Origin: Actinokineospora fastidiosa
Lineage (GTDB): Bacteria > Actinomycetota > Actinomycetes > Mycobacteriales > Pseudonocardiaceae
Assembly (NCBI RefSeq): GCF_014648415.1
Contig: NZ_BMRB01000006.1
Span: forward strand, 248,001 to 312,000
Length of the DNA: 64,000 bases
Reading direction: 5' to 3'
Under the pieces are notes generated by a model. That model ran no database searches and was not told the origin of the DNA. It saw only the letters and a list, made by a program, of their open reading frames with translations. Within the stretch, counting starts at the first letter, position 1. Each line of letters opens with the position of its first letter. This document shows, piece by piece, positions 36,278-45,838 of the stretch. The position numbers and the translations under genes were made by a program.

Positions 36278-36643
36278 GTGCTCTGCGCCGTGGACAGACC
36301 GCTCTCGGTTACCGCGTGGCTGGCGGCGCCGCTGGTGTTCGCGGCGGCCGTGCTGGGCATCACCGCCGCCTGCGGCCTACTCGTCGACGCGCCCTGGACC
36401 GTCAGCGTGTCCAGCGGGCTCGCGGGCGCCACCACCGCGATCGCCGCCGTCCTCGCCGAGGCGGTGGCCTGGCGCTCCCGCCGCCAGCGGCTCGTGCTGT
36501 CGGCGGCGTACCCGGTCGGGCTGCTGGCGACCGGGCTGGCCGCCGACGGGACGCCGCTGCCGACCTGGCTGGCGCTCGCCCTCGGCCTGGCCGCGACGAC
36601 GGCCCTGCTTCGCCTGGTATGGCAGCGAAGCCAGGAAGAGTAG
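36278..36643 (+). CDS. small hydrophobic membrane protein, start uncertain
   Basis: About 121 residues with four predicted membrane helices ([56 protein letters not shown] and [19 protein letters not shown]). No family recognised. Start GTG 36278, or GTG 36290 ([10 protein letters not shown]); neither has a strong ribosome site. The last 267 bp are antisense to the 3' end of the open frame of the GT87-like gene. Confidence 0.55.
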   Translation: MLCAVDRPLSVTAWLAAPLVFAAAVLGITAACGLLVDAPWTVSVSSGLAGATTAIAAVLAEAVAWRSRRQRLVLSAAYPVGLLATGLAADGTPLPTWLALALGLAATTALLRLVWQRSQEE

Positions 36644-37705
36644 GAAGTAGAGGTTGCCCGCCACCGGTCCGCCCAGCGCGGCGACGCTCGTCTCCGGGAT
36701 GAGCCCGCTCTCCGGCGGGTAGACCCGGACGAACCAGGCGAACGTCAGCGCCACCACGACCCCCGCGAAGGCCCTGCGGTGGACGACGGCGAGGACGAGC
36801 GGCGCGAACCACACCCAGTGGTGCGTCCAGGAGAACGGCGAGACGGCCGTCGCGCACAGCCCCGTGACGGCCATGCCCAGCACCTCGTCCCCCCGCCGCC
36901 GTGCCCGCACCGCCACGGCGAGCGACACCGCGGCGAGGATGGCCGCGCCGACGAGCCACAGCCCCGTCTCGTGGTCCATCGTCCTGGCCAGCGCCCCGCG
37001 CAGCGAGTGGTTCGTCGCCGCGTCGACCGGGTTGATCCGGCCGACCTCGGCGAACGCCCCGTCCAGCCAGAACGCCGCGGCGTCGGCCGGGAGCAGGGCG
37101 AACCCGGCCGCCACCGTCGCGGCCACGGTCGCGACCGCGACGCCCGCCGCGCGGAACCGCCTGGTCAGCAGCAGGTAGACGACGAACAGCAGCGGTGTCA
37201 GCTTGATCGCCGCCGCGATGCCGATCCCGACGCCCTGCCACCGCCTCCCGCCGTTGCGCAGCAGGTCCCATGCGACGAGGGCGAGCAGGATCCAGTTGAC
37301 CTGCCCCAGGTAGACGGTCGTGCGGACCGGGTCGAGCCAGCAGATGACGCCCGCGAGGGCCGCGACGACCCCCGGCCGGGCCGTCGGCGCCGCCCACCGC
37401 ACGACCATCACGACGAGCACGAGGTTCCCGACCGCCCAGAGCACGCGGAGCACGTCGAGGGACACCATCGCCAGCGGCGTGAACAGGAGCGCGGCGAACG
37501 GCGGGTAGACGAACTTCAGGGACGCGGTGACGCCCTGTTCGTAGAGCCGCCCACCGTCGAGCACCACCGCACCGGCGGCGCGGTAGACCTCCAGGTCGAT
37601 CATGCTCCAGTGCGCCGCAGGCCAGATCAGCACCGTGACGCCGTGGGCGAGAACAGCCGCCGCGAGGACGAACAGCCCGTGCCTGCGGGCGAGAAGGGGG
37701 ATCAC
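36377..37705 (-). CDS. GT87-like (DUF2029) polyprenol-dependent mannosyltransferase
   Basis: A polytopic membrane glycosyltransferase of the alpha-mannosyltransferase (DUF2029/GT87) type. The conserved acidic site IDLEVYRAAGAVVLDG follows helix 1, then FVYPPFAALLF, YLGQVNWILLALVAWD, GIAAAIKLTPLLFVVYLL and FSWTHHWVWFAPLV. Such enzymes use polyprenyl-phosphomannose on the outer face of the membrane for lipomannan-like glycans. The frame runs 442 residues, but the last ~85 are Arg/Gly-rich and lie antisense to the gene at 36278-36643. The family-like part ends near [11 protein letters not shown] (about 36615), so the stop may have been lost. GTG start. Confidence 0.72.
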   Translation of the reverse strand: MIPLLARRHGLFVLAAAVLAHGVTVLIWPAAHWSMIDLEVYRAAGAVVLDGGRLYEQGVTASLKFVYPPFAALLFTPLAMVSLDVLRVLWAVGNLVLVVMVVRWAAPTARPGVVAALAGVICWLDPVRTTVYLGQVNWILLALVAWDLLRNGGRRWQGVGIGIAAAIKLTPLLFVVYLLLTRRFRAAGVAVATVAATVAAGFALLPADAAAFWLDGAFAEVGRINPVDAATNHSLRGALARTMDHETGLWLVGAAILAAVSLAVAVRARRRGDEVLGMAVTGLCATAVSPFSWTHHWVWFAPLVLAVVHRRAFAGVVVALTFAWFVRVYPPESGLIPETSVAALGGPVAGNLYFLLFLASLPYQAKQGRRRGQAEGERQPGRQRRPVGGQPGRQQPDRVRRRQHEPLAAGAPGHRLGEDGGDRGGGAREPAGHADGPGRVDE

Positions 37706-37782
37706 CCTCCCCGAACGCCCGCGCGGCGGGGCCCGTTGAGCCGCTGGCGGAATCCAACGGCGGCTTCACGCGAGCGAGGGCG

Positions 37783-38280
37783 TCACCCCAGGCCGACGGC
37801 GATCTCCTCCAGCATGTCCATCGCGTCCTGCATGCCGTGCTCCATTCCGGACTCGATGTGGAAGTCGCGGTGCTCGGGCTTGGTGTGCTCGACGAGGATG
37901 GTGACCGTCGTGCGGCCGTCCTTCTCCCGCAGCTCCACGGTGTTGAGCGCGGCGTCGTCCTCGCCCGCGTCCGGGGCGCCCTCGTACACCTCGGTGTAGA
38001 CCAGCCGGGAGTTCGGCACGACCTCCCGGTACGTGCCGTGGAAGCCGACGTCGAAGCCGCCGGTGGCCACCATCGCGTAGCGCCAGGCGCCGCCGACGCG
38101 CAGGTCCACCTCGCAGACGGTCATCGTGCCGCGGTTGGCGTGCCACCAGCGGCGGATGAGCTCGGGTTCGGTGTAGGCGCGGTAGACCAGCTCCGCCGGG
38201 GCGTTGAACTCCCGGGTGATGAGGATCTGGTTGTCGGCCGGAAGGGTCACCACCGCGGTGCCCTTAGTCGTCGCTGTCAT
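37783..38280 (-). CDS. SRPBCC-family protein (AHSA1-like)
   Basis: A 165-residue START-like fold protein: ILITREFNAPAELVYRAYTEPELIRRWW, GGAWRYAM and the C-terminal helix HIESGMEHGMQDAMDMLEEIA. Proteins of this group bind hydrophobic ligands and are very often coded directly after an ArsR regulator, as here. The start overlaps the ArsR gene by 17 bp. Ligand unknown. Confidence 0.85.
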   Translation of the reverse strand: MTATTKGTAVVTLPADNQILITREFNAPAELVYRAYTEPELIRRWWHANRGTMTVCEVDLRVGGAWRYAMVATGGFDVGFHGTYREVVPNSRLVYTEVYEGAPDAGEDDAALNTVELREKDGRTTVTILVEHTKPEHRDFHIESGMEHGMQDAMDMLEEIAVGLG

Positions 38281-38608
38281 GACGCTCCTTCAGTTCCTCG
38301 ATGACGGTTTCCATCAGGTCGAAGCGGCGGGTCCAGGTCCGCTCGTAGGCCCTGACCCAGTCGTATATGGCCCGCAACGGCTCGCCGTTGAGGCGGTAGA
38401 GCCGCTGCCTGCCCACCTCGCGCACGTCCACGAGACCGACCTCGCGCAGGACGCGCAGGTGCTTGGACACCAGCGGCTGGACGATCCCCATGGCGGCGAC
38501 CAGGTCGGTGACGGACCGCTCCCCCTCGGCCAGCAGGTCCAGGATCTGCCGCCGCCGGGGTTCGGCCACCGCGTTGAACGCGTCCGCCGTGGTCGCCGCC
38601 CTCGCCAT
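38264..38608 (-). CDS. ArsR-family winged-helix regulator
   Basis: A 114-residue repressor: AVAEPRRRQILDLLAEGERSVTDL, recognition helix region VQPLVSKHLRVLREVGLV, wing VGRQRLYRL. No metal-binding Cys pairs are present, so it is of the SRPBCC-linked type that senses something other than metal. The ATG lies 7 nt after a -10 box, giving a leaderless mRNA, and a palindrome fills the promoter spacer, pointing to self-repression. Confidence 0.88.
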   Translation of the reverse strand: MARAATTADAFNAVAEPRRRQILDLLAEGERSVTDLVAAMGIVQPLVSKHLRVLREVGLVDVREVGRQRLYRLNGEPLRAIYDWVRAYERTWTRRFDLMETVIEELKERHDSDD

Positions 38609-38615
38609 GCCGGGA

Positions 38616-38645
38616 ACAATACATACCCATATCGGTATGCGTCAA
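38616..38645 (-). promoter_or_regulatory. ArsR/SRPBCC promoter with inverted-repeat operator
   Basis: TTGACG (38645-38640), an 18-bp spacer and TATTGT (38621-38616). The spacer itself is an inverted repeat, CATACC-N6-GGTATG (38622-38639), so a dimeric repressor bound there would cover the whole promoter. Confidence 0.75.
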
Positions 38646-38655
38646 GCCGAGAGAA

Positions 38656-38683
38656 AGGCCGCCCCGGCGTGCCGGGGCGGCCT
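38656..38683 (-). terminator. terminator of rho
   Basis: AGGCCGCCCCGG (38656-38667) pairs perfectly with its complement at 38672-38683 around a 4-nt loop; on the minus strand it is followed by TTTCTCTC. It starts 16 bp after the rho stop and separates rho from the ArsR promoter. Confidence 0.85.
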
Positions 38684-38699
38684 GTCGTTCTCCCAAGCG

Positions 38700-40721
38700 T
38701 CAGTCTTCGTGCTGCGAAGGCGTCGTCTTGGCCACCTGCATCAGGAACTCGATGTTGGTGCGGGACTTGCGCAGCCGGTCGAGCAGCAGCTCGATGGCGG
38801 CCTGGCTGTCCAGGGCGTGCAGCACCCGGCGCAGCTTGACGGTGACCGCCAGCTCGTCGGGCGAGAGCAGCAGCTCCTCCTTGCGGGTGCTGGACTGGTC
38901 GACGTCCACGGCCGGGAAGGTCCGCTTGTCGGCGATCTTGCGGTCCAGCTTGAGCTCGGCGTTGCCGGTGCCCTTGAACTCCTCGAAGATCACCGTGTCG
39001 GCCGCGGAGCCGGTCTCCACCAGCGCGGTCGCGATGATCGTCAGGGAGCCGCCGTTCTCGATGTTGCGCGCCGCGCCCAGGAACCGCTTCGGCGGGTACA
39101 GCGCTGTCGAGTCGACACCACCGGACAGGATGCGCCCGGACGCCGGGGCGGCCAGGTTGTACGCCCGGCCGAGGCGGGTGATCGAGTCCAGCAGCACGAC
39201 CACGTCGTGGCCCATCTCCACCAGGCGCTTGGCGCGCTCGATGGACAGCTCGGCCACGGTGGTGTGGTCGCCCGGCGGGCGGTCGAAGGTCGAGGCGATG
39301 ACCTCGCCCTTCACCGAGCGCTGCATGTCGGTGACTTCCTCGGGCCGCTCGTCGACGAGGACGACCATCAGGTAGCACTCGGGGTTGTTGGTCGTGATCG
39401 CGTTGGCGATCGACTGCAACACCGAGGTCTTGCCGGCCTTCGGCGGCGACACGATGAGCGCGCGCTGCCCCTTGCCCAGCGGCATCACCAGGTCGATGAC
39501 GCGCGTGGTGAGGATGTGCGGCTCGGTCTCCAGGCGCAGCCGCTCGTTCGGGTAGAGCGCCGTCAGCTTGGTGAACTCCGGGCGGTTGCGCGCGCCGTCG
39601 GGCTCCAGGCCGTTGATCGTCTCCACCCGCACCAGCGGGTTGAACTTCTGCCGCTGCTGCTCGCCCTCACGCGGCTGGCGGACCAGGCCGGTGATGGCGT
39701 CGCCGCGGCGCAGACCGTACTTGCGGACCAGCGACAGCGACACGTAGACGTCGTTGGGGCCGGACAGGTAGCCGGACGTGCGCACGAAGGCGTAGTTCTC
39801 CAGCACGTCGAGCACACCGGCGACCGGCAGCAGCACGTCGTCCTCGCGGACCTCGGTGTCGTTCTGCCCACCGCCGCCGCCGGTCTCGCCGCGGCCGCCG
39901 CGCCTGCGGCGGTCGCGGAACCGGCGACCGCGACGGCCGCCGCGCTCGTCGTCGTCGTCATCGTCGTCGACCCGGTGGCCCTGCTGCTGGCCGCGGTTGT
40001 CCTGGCGGCCGCGGTCGCGGTCGCGCTCCTGGCGCTCGCCACGCTCCTGCCGGTCAGCACGGTCACCACGGTCCTGCCGGTCACCCCGGTCGGCCCGCTC
40101 GCCGCGGTCCTGCCGGTCGCCGCGCTCGGCGCGGTCACCCCGGTCGGCGCGGTCACCGCGCTCCGAGCGATCACCGCGCTCGGAGCGGTCGCCCCGGTCG
40201 CGCTGCCGCTCGCGGCGGCCCTGGCCGTCGCCCTGCGGCCGCTCGACGCGCGGCTGCTCCTCGACCGGCGCGGACGCGGCCGGGGCGTCGGCGGTGCGCG
40301 GCTGCTCCGGGGCCTCGGCCGGGGCCGATGCCTCGGCCTGGGCCTTGTCCGGGCTGCCCGCGGGCCGCACGACGGCGCGCCGACGGCGGCTCTCCCGGCG
40401 TGGCGCCTCCTCCGCCGCGGGCGCCTCCTTGGCCGGGGCCTCCGCCTTCGCCGGGGCGTCGGCCGCCCCGTTGAGCGGAAGCTCCTGGGCGGTCGGGGCG
40501 GACGACGAGCCACCCTGCCGCTCCTTGATGGCAGCGATCAGGTCGCCCTTGCGCATTCCCGCGATTCCGGTGATCCCCAGCTGGCCCGCGAGGGCCCGCA
40601 GCTCGGGCAGCACCATCCCGGACAGGCCTGCCCGCTTGCGCGGCGCCCCGCCGTTGCGCTTGGCGCCGGACTCCGGGGTCTCCGCAGCGCTGTCACTGCT
40701 CAATAGATCGGTATTGCTCAC
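38700..40721 (-). CDS. rho: transcription termination factor Rho, with long disordered insert
   Basis: A 673-residue hexameric RNA helicase that ends transcription. Order: Rho_N SAP-like segment (LPELRALAGQLGITGIAGMRKGDLIAAIKE, about 33-70); a 200-residue insert rich in Arg, Asp, Gly, Glu and Gln with many RGDR/ERGDR/DRGDR repeats (about 160-265); the primary RNA-binding domain (GVLDVLENYAFVRTSGYL); and the ATPase with P-loop SPPKAGKTS. It is about 250 residues longer than E. coli Rho; such inserts are known in high-GC actinobacteria and add RNA binding. GTG start after AGGAAGG. Confidence 0.95.
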   Translation of the reverse strand: MSNTDLLSSDSAAETPESGAKRNGGAPRKRAGLSGMVLPELRALAGQLGITGIAGMRKGDLIAAIKERQGGSSSAPTAQELPLNGAADAPAKAEAPAKEAPAAEEAPRRESRRRRAVVRPAGSPDKAQAEASAPAEAPEQPRTADAPAASAPVEEQPRVERPQGDGQGRRERQRDRGDRSERGDRSERGDRADRGDRAERGDRQDRGERADRGDRQDRGDRADRQERGERQERDRDRGRQDNRGQQQGHRVDDDDDDDERGGRRGRRFRDRRRRGGRGETGGGGGQNDTEVREDDVLLPVAGVLDVLENYAFVRTSGYLSGPNDVYVSLSLVRKYGLRRGDAITGLVRQPREGEQQRQKFNPLVRVETINGLEPDGARNRPEFTKLTALYPNERLRLETEPHILTTRVIDLVMPLGKGQRALIVSPPKAGKTSVLQSIANAITTNNPECYLMVVLVDERPEEVTDMQRSVKGEVIASTFDRPPGDHTTVAELSIERAKRLVEMGHDVVVLLDSITRLGRAYNLAAPASGRILSGGVDSTALYPPKRFLGAARNIENGGSLTIIATALVETGSAADTVIFEEFKGTGNAELKLDRKIADKRTFPAVDVDQSSTRKEELLLSPDELAVTVKLRRVLHALDSQAAIELLLDRLRKSRTNIEFLMQVAKTTPSQHED

Positions 40722-41020
40722 ACATGTCCTTCCTGACCGGCCCCCGCCTCCTACGTGGACCAGCGGACCGCCGCCCGACGGAACGCGAAGCGGCCGTTCT
40801 CCCCATCAGGCGCGCACCCGACACGACGCTGGCCAGTTTCTCCGGCCAATCGCGCGACTGAGCCGCTGATTGGGAGCATCTGGTCACCACGGTCGTCGGG
40901 TACCTGCCATCCCCGATCCGGCGTAGGCAGAACCGAGATCTTCGGCAGATGATGCGGCCCGGAGCAAATTTCCCGGGAACGACACCGGGCGCCCGTGCGC
41001 GCGGTGACTGAACGCCCCCG

Positions 41021-41049
41021 AGGGTAGACGCCCGTCACGCAAGGTGCAA
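41021..41049 (-). promoter_or_regulatory. predicted rho promoter with ~290-nt leader
   Basis: TTGCAC (41049-41044), a 17-bp spacer and TACCCT (41026-41021). Transcription would start near 41014, giving a leader of about 290 nt before the rho GTG. Long leaders are common in rho genes, which control themselves by premature termination. The leader (40722-41014) holds no gene that can be supported. Confidence 0.6.
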
Positions 41050-41134
41050 CAACCGCCTTACAGCGCGTCGCACGAATCGTGACTTTGACCGGTGATGTGC
41101 GTCACCGCTGGATTGCGAGCAGATGACAACACCG

Positions 41135-42007
41135 TCACATGGTCTCAACAACGACGCCCGCGCGGTCTATTCCCAACGGCCACACCGTGAAACCCCCGAG
41201 TTCCAGCCCGTCGGGCAGGGAGTCGGAGGTGCACAGCGCGAGCACCGTCGGGCCCGCCCCGGACACCGCCGCGGCGACCCCCCGCGCGCGCAGATCGCGC
41301 ACCAGGCCGAGCGTCGCCGGGTAGGCCGACTCCCGGTAGTCCTGGTGCAGGCGGTCCGCGGTGGCGGGCAGCAGCAGTTCCGGCGCCGCCGTCACCGCGT
41401 GCACGGCCAGCGCGGCCCGGCCAGCGGCGAAGGCGGCGTCGGCGTGCGGGACGCGCTCGGGCAGCAGTCCCCTGGTCACGTGCGTGTCGGAGCGCGTGTC
41501 CGGGACGATCGCGAACGCGCGCAGGTCCGGGTGCGGCTCCAGCCGGGCGGCCCGGAAGCCGTCGGCGTCGTGCCAGGCCACCACGAGCCCGCCCAGCAGG
41601 CTCGCGGCGACGTTGTCGGCGTGGCCCTCGAACTCCGCGGCCAGGTGCAGCGCGTCGTCGTCCAGCGGCCGCCCCGCCAGCCCGTACGCGGCCGCGATCC
41701 CGGCGACGATCGCCGCGGCCGACGACCCCAGCCCGCGCGCGTGCGGGATGGTGTTCTCGCAGACCAGCTCCACCGGCCCCGGGTCGCTGCCGAGCTTGGC
41801 CGCCGCCGCGCGCATGGCCCGCAGCACCAGGTGCCGCTCGTCCAGCGCGACCTCGCCCGCGCCCTCGCCCACGACCCGCACGGCGGTGGCGGGCGCGGGC
41901 CGCACGACGACCTCGTCGTAGCGGCCCAGCGCCATGCCGAGCGCGTCGAAGCCCGAGCCGAGGTTGGCGGTCGAGGCCGGGACGCGGACGCGGACCCCCG
42001 CGCTCAC
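41135..42007 (-). CDS. thrB: homoserine kinase
   Basis: A 290-residue GHMP kinase that phosphorylates homoserine for threonine synthesis. The ATP-binding motif is [35 protein letters not shown] at the N-terminus and [13 protein letters not shown] near the end are also conserved. The GTG start overlaps the thrC stop (GTGA). Last gene of argS-lysA-hom-thrC-thrB. Confidence 0.95.
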   Translation of the reverse strand: MSAGVRVRVPASTANLGSGFDALGMALGRYDEVVVRPAPATAVRVVGEGAGEVALDERHLVLRAMRAAAAKLGSDPGPVELVCENTIPHARGLGSSAAAIVAGIAAAYGLAGRPLDDDALHLAAEFEGHADNVAASLLGGLVVAWHDADGFRAARLEPHPDLRAFAIVPDTRSDTHVTRGLLPERVPHADAAFAAGRAALAVHAVTAAPELLLPATADRLHQDYRESAYPATLGLVRDLRARGVAAAVSGAGPTVLALCTSDSLPDGLELGGFTVWPLGIDRAGVVVETM

Positions 42008-43080
42008 GTCAGTTCCAGCGCCGCCGCCACCGCGGTCGCGTCCACCGGCACCGGCTCGACCTCGGCGACACCGGACAGCGCCGTGTCCGGGTCCTTGAGC
42101 CCGTGGCCGGTCACCGTGCAGACCACGGTCGCCCCGCGCGGGAGCCGCCCGTCGGCCGCGGTCTTGAGCAGGCCCGCGACCGAAGCGGCCGAGGCGGGCT
42201 CGACGAACACGCCCTCCCGCGTGGACAGCAGCCGGTAGGCGGCGATGATCTCCTCGTCGGTCACCGCGTCGATGAGCCCCCGGGACTCCTCGCGCGCGGC
42301 CACCGCGCCCGCCCAGGACGCCGGGCTGCCGACGCGGATCGCGGTCGCGATCGTCTCCGGGTTGGGCACCGGCTCCCCGCGCACGATGGGCGCGGCGCCC
42401 GCGGCCTGGAAGCCGAACATCCTCGGCGGCGCGTCGATGACGCCGTCCTGCGAGTAGCCCTTGTAGCCCTGCCACGCCGCGGTGATGTTGCCCGCGTTGC
42501 CCACGGGCAGGCAGTGCACGTCGGGCGCGCGGCCCAGCACGTCGCAGATCTCCCACGCGACCGTGCGCTGCCCGATGAGCCGCACCGGGTTGACGGAGTT
42601 GACCAGCTCGATCGGGTACTCGGCCGCGGTCTTGCGGGCCAGTTCGAGGCAGTCGTCGAAGTTGCCCTGGATTTGCAGGATGCGCGCGCCGTAGGCCACG
42701 GCCTGCGCCAGCTTGCCGAGCGCGATCTTCCCGGTCGGCACGAGGACCGCGCAGGTCAGGCCCGCGCGGGCGGCGTAGGCCGCCGCCGACGCGGAGGTGT
42801 TGCCGGTGGAGGCGCAGATGACGGCCTCGCGCCCGATCGCCTTGGCGTGGGTCACCGCCACGGTCATGCCGCGGTCCTTGAACGACCCGGTGGGGTTGAC
42901 GCCCTCGGTCTTCAGGTAGACCGTGGCGCCGGTCAGCTCGGACAGGTGCGGGGCGGGCAGCAGCGGGGTGTTGCCCTCCCCCAGGGTGACGACCTCGGCG
43001 CCCGGCGGCACCGCGATCCGGCCTGCGTAGGCCCGGATGATTCCCGGCCAGCCGGGACGGACATCGGTAGGGACGGTCAC
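42004..43080 (-). CDS. thrC: threonine synthase
   Basis: A 358-residue PLP enzyme that converts phosphohomoserine to threonine. PLP is held by Lys in [14 protein letters not shown], and the phosphate loop is [29 protein letters not shown] is also typical. GTG start overlapping the hom stop. The frame stays open upstream only as an antisense or overlap artefact. Confidence 0.95.
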   Translation of the reverse strand: MTVPTDVRPGWPGIIRAYAGRIAVPPGAEVVTLGEGNTPLLPAPHLSELTGATVYLKTEGVNPTGSFKDRGMTVAVTHAKAIGREAVICASTGNTSASAAAYAARAGLTCAVLVPTGKIALGKLAQAVAYGARILQIQGNFDDCLELARKTAAEYPIELVNSVNPVRLIGQRTVAWEICDVLGRAPDVHCLPVGNAGNITAAWQGYKGYSQDGVIDAPPRMFGFQAAGAAPIVRGEPVPNPETIATAIRVGSPASWAGAVAAREESRGLIDAVTDEEIIAAYRLLSTREGVFVEPASAASVAGLLKTAADGRLPRGATVVCTVTGHGLKDPDTALSGVAEVEPVPVDATAVAAALELT

Positions 43081-44393
43081 AGTTCCTCGCCTTCGACCCG
43101 CATCACGCTCACCACGTCGTGGACGAAGGGCAGTCCGGCGATCTTGTCCACAGTGGACCGCAGGGCCGCGTCCGGCGCGGAGTGGGTGACGATGACCAGG
43201 CTCGCGTCGCTGGAGCGCCCTTCCTGGCGCACCGCGGCGATGCTCACCTCGTGCTGGGCGAACACGGCGGCCACGGCCGCCAGCACGCCCGCGCGGTCGG
43301 CGACGTCCAGGCTGATGTGGTACCTGGTCGCTGCCTGCGCGATGGGTCGGACCGGCAGGTCGGCGTAGGCCGACTCGCGCGGACCCCGCCCGCCGACGAC
43401 CCGGTTGCGGGCTACCGCCACCAGGTCGCCGAGGACTGCGCTGGCGGTGGGTGCACCGCCAGCGCCCTGTCCGTAGAACATCAGCTGGCCCGCGGCGTCC
43501 GCCTCGACGAACACCGCGTTGAACGCGCCGTTGACCCCGGCCAGCGGGTGCGAGCGCGGGATCATCGCCGGGTGGACGCGCACCGCGACGGCCTCGCCCG
43601 GCCGGTCGCCGCCCGCCTCGACGCGCTCGCAGATGGCCAGCAGCTTGATGGTGCGGCCGAGGGCGCGCGCGGCGGCCACGTCGGCGGCGGTGACCCCGGT
43701 GATGCCCTCGCGGTGCACCTGGCCCGCGGTGACGCGGGTGTGGAAGGCGATGGAGGCCAGGATCGCGGCCTTGGACGCGGCGTCGTAGCCCTCGACGTCG
43801 GCGGTCGGGTCGGCCTCGGCGTAGCCGAGGCGGGACGCCTCGTCCAGCGCCTCGGCGTACCCGGCCCCGGTCTCGTCCATGGCCGAGAGGATGAAGTTGG
43901 TCGTGCCGTTGACGATGCCCATGACGCGGGTGATCCGGTCGCCCGCCATGGACTCGCGCAGCGGCCGCAGCAGCGGGATCGCGCCCGCGACCGCGGCCTC
44001 GAAGTACAGGTCCGCCCCGGTGGCGTCGGCAGCGGCGAACAGGTCGCCCGCGTGCTCGGCCAGCAGCGCCTTGTTGGCGGTGACGACCGATTTGCCCGCC
44101 TTGAGCGCGGTCAGCAGCCAGTCCCTGGTCGGCTCGATGCCGCCGATGACCTCGACCACCACGTCCACGTCGTCGCGGGTGACCAGTCCGGCGGCGTCGG
44201 TGGTCAGCAGTTCGGCAGGCACGCCCGGCCGGGGCTTGTTCGCCCGGCGGACGGCGATGCCCGCCAGCTCCACCGGCGCTCCCACCCTGGCGGCGAGGTC
44301 GTCGGCCTGCTCTGTCAGCAGGCGGACGATCTGCGTGCCCACCGTCCCACAACCGAGCAGTGCGACGCGGATGGGTTTAGCGGCCTCGGTCAC
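43077..44393 (-). CDS. hom: homoserine dehydrogenase
   Basis: A 438-residue enzyme reducing aspartate semialdehyde to homoserine. NAD(P)-binding [17 protein letters not shown], catalytic region [14 protein letters not shown] and [16 protein letters not shown] are present. A C-terminal ACT domain ([20 protein letters not shown]) suggests threonine feedback. GTG start overlapping the lysA stop. Confidence 0.96.
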   Translation of the reverse strand: MTEAAKPIRVALLGCGTVGTQIVRLLTEQADDLAARVGAPVELAGIAVRRANKPRPGVPAELLTTDAAGLVTRDDVDVVVEVIGGIEPTRDWLLTALKAGKSVVTANKALLAEHAGDLFAAADATGADLYFEAAVAGAIPLLRPLRESMAGDRITRVMGIVNGTTNFILSAMDETGAGYAEALDEASRLGYAEADPTADVEGYDAASKAAILASIAFHTRVTAGQVHREGITGVTAADVAAARALGRTIKLLAICERVEAGGDRPGEAVAVRVHPAMIPRSHPLAGVNGAFNAVFVEADAAGQLMFYGQGAGGAPTASAVLGDLVAVARNRVVGGRGPRESAYADLPVRPIAQAATRYHISLDVADRAGVLAAVAAVFAQHEVSIAAVRQEGRSSDASLVIVTHSAPDAALRSTVDKIAGLPFVHDVVSVMRVEGEEL

Positions 44394-45826
44394 GGCACCT
44401 CCAGGCGCAGCAAGTCGTCAACGGTCTCCCGGCGCAGCAGCAGCCGCGCCGCGCCGTCGCGCACCGCGACCACCGCGGGCCTGGGCAACCGGTTGTAGTT
44501 GCTGGCCATGGAGTAGCAGTACGCACCGGTCGCGGCCACGGCGAGCAGGTCGCCGGGGGCCAGATTGTCCGGCAGCCAGCAGTCTCGCACCACCACGTCA
44601 CCGGACTCACAGTGTTTGCCCACTACTCGGGACAGGGTTGCGCCCGCGCCCTGACCGCCCTCGCCGGAGGAGCGGGAGACCAGGCGGGTGTCGTAGACCG
44701 CGTCGTACAGGGCCGTGCGGATGTTGTCGCTCATCCCGCCGTCGACGCTGACGTACCGGCGGACGGCGCCGTGGCCGACGGTCACGTCCTTGGTGGTGCC
44801 GACCTCGTAGAGGGTGACCGTGCCCGGCCCGACGATGGCGCGGCCCGGCTCGACGGCCACCCTCGGCACCGCCAGCCCCTCCTGCTCGCACTCCTTGCCC
44901 ACGATGGTCCGCAGCTGCTCGGCCAGCCACGCGGGCGGCGGCGGGTCGTCGGCGGCGGTGTAGGCGATGCCCAGGCCGCCGCCGAGATCGACGGTGGTCA
45001 GCTCGGCCAGCGCCGCGGCCCCGTGCGCGCGGTGCAGCTCGGCGAGCAGGCCGATGACCCGGTGCGCCGCCACCTCGAAGCCGTCGGCGTCGAAGATCTG
45101 CGAGCCGATGTGGCTGTGCAGGCCGGTCAGCGCGAGGCCGTCGCACTTGAGCACCATCGCGCACGCCTCGGCGGCCGCGCCGCCCGCCAGCGAGAAGCCG
45201 AACTTCTGGTCCTCGTGCGCGGTGGCGATGAACTCGTGGGTGTGCGCCTCGACCCCGACGGTCACCCGCACCAGGACGGGCGCGCGGACGCCGCGGTCGC
45301 GGGCGAGCTTGTCCAGGCGGGCGATCTCCAGGAACGAGTCGACCACGATGCTGCCCACGCCCGCGTCGAGCGCCGCGGCGAGCTCGTCGACGGACTTGTT
45401 GTTGCCGTGGAAGGTGATCCGCTCCGGCGGGAAGTCCGCGCGCAGCGCCACGGCCAGCTCGCCGCCGCTGGCCACGTCCAGGCTCAGCCCCTCGTCGGCC
45501 ACCCAGCGGGCGATCTCGACGCTGAGGAACGCCTTGCCCGCGTAGTGCACGTTGGCGGGGTCGCCGAAGGCGCGGGCGTGGTCGCGGCAGCGGGAGCGGA
45601 AGTCGTCCTCGTCGACGACGAACAGCGGCGTGCCGTAGGTCTCGGCCAGCTCGCGCACGTCGACGCCCGCGATGCGGACGGCGCCGTCGTCGCCTCGGGA
45701 GGCGTTGCGCGGCCACACCTGCGGGTGCAGCTCGTCGAGTGCGGCGGGCCCGTCGGGGCGGGCCACGGCGATGGTGCTGGGCGGCAGGATCTCGGCGTGG
45801 CGGGGTCCGGCCGGGTGTGCCCTCAT
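44390..45826 (-). CDS. lysA: diaminopimelate decarboxylase
   Basis: A 478-residue fold-type III PLP enzyme making lysine from meso-diaminopimelate. The PLP Lys is in [20 protein letters not shown] contributes to the site, and [11 protein letters not shown] and the catalytic Cys in [10 protein letters not shown] are seen. The N-terminus is somewhat long, beginning [16 protein letters not shown] as in other actinomycetes. It lies 12 bp after argS, with overlaps downstream. Confidence 0.95.
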   Translation of the reverse strand: MRAHPAGPRHAEILPPSTIAVARPDGPAALDELHPQVWPRNASRGDDGAVRIAGVDVRELAETYGTPLFVVDEDDFRSRCRDHARAFGDPANVHYAGKAFLSVEIARWVADEGLSLDVASGGELAVALRADFPPERITFHGNNKSVDELAAALDAGVGSIVVDSFLEIARLDKLARDRGVRAPVLVRVTVGVEAHTHEFIATAHEDQKFGFSLAGGAAAEACAMVLKCDGLALTGLHSHIGSQIFDADGFEVAAHRVIGLLAELHRAHGAAALAELTTVDLGGGLGIAYTAADDPPPPAWLAEQLRTIVGKECEQEGLAVPRVAVEPGRAIVGPGTVTLYEVGTTKDVTVGHGAVRRYVSVDGGMSDNIRTALYDAVYDTRLVSRSSGEGGQGAGATLSRVVGKHCESGDVVVRDCWLPDNLAPGDLLAVAATGAYCYSMASNYNRLPRPAVVAVRDGAARLLLRRETVDDLLRLEVP

Positions 45827-45838
45827 GTCAGCTCCAGG

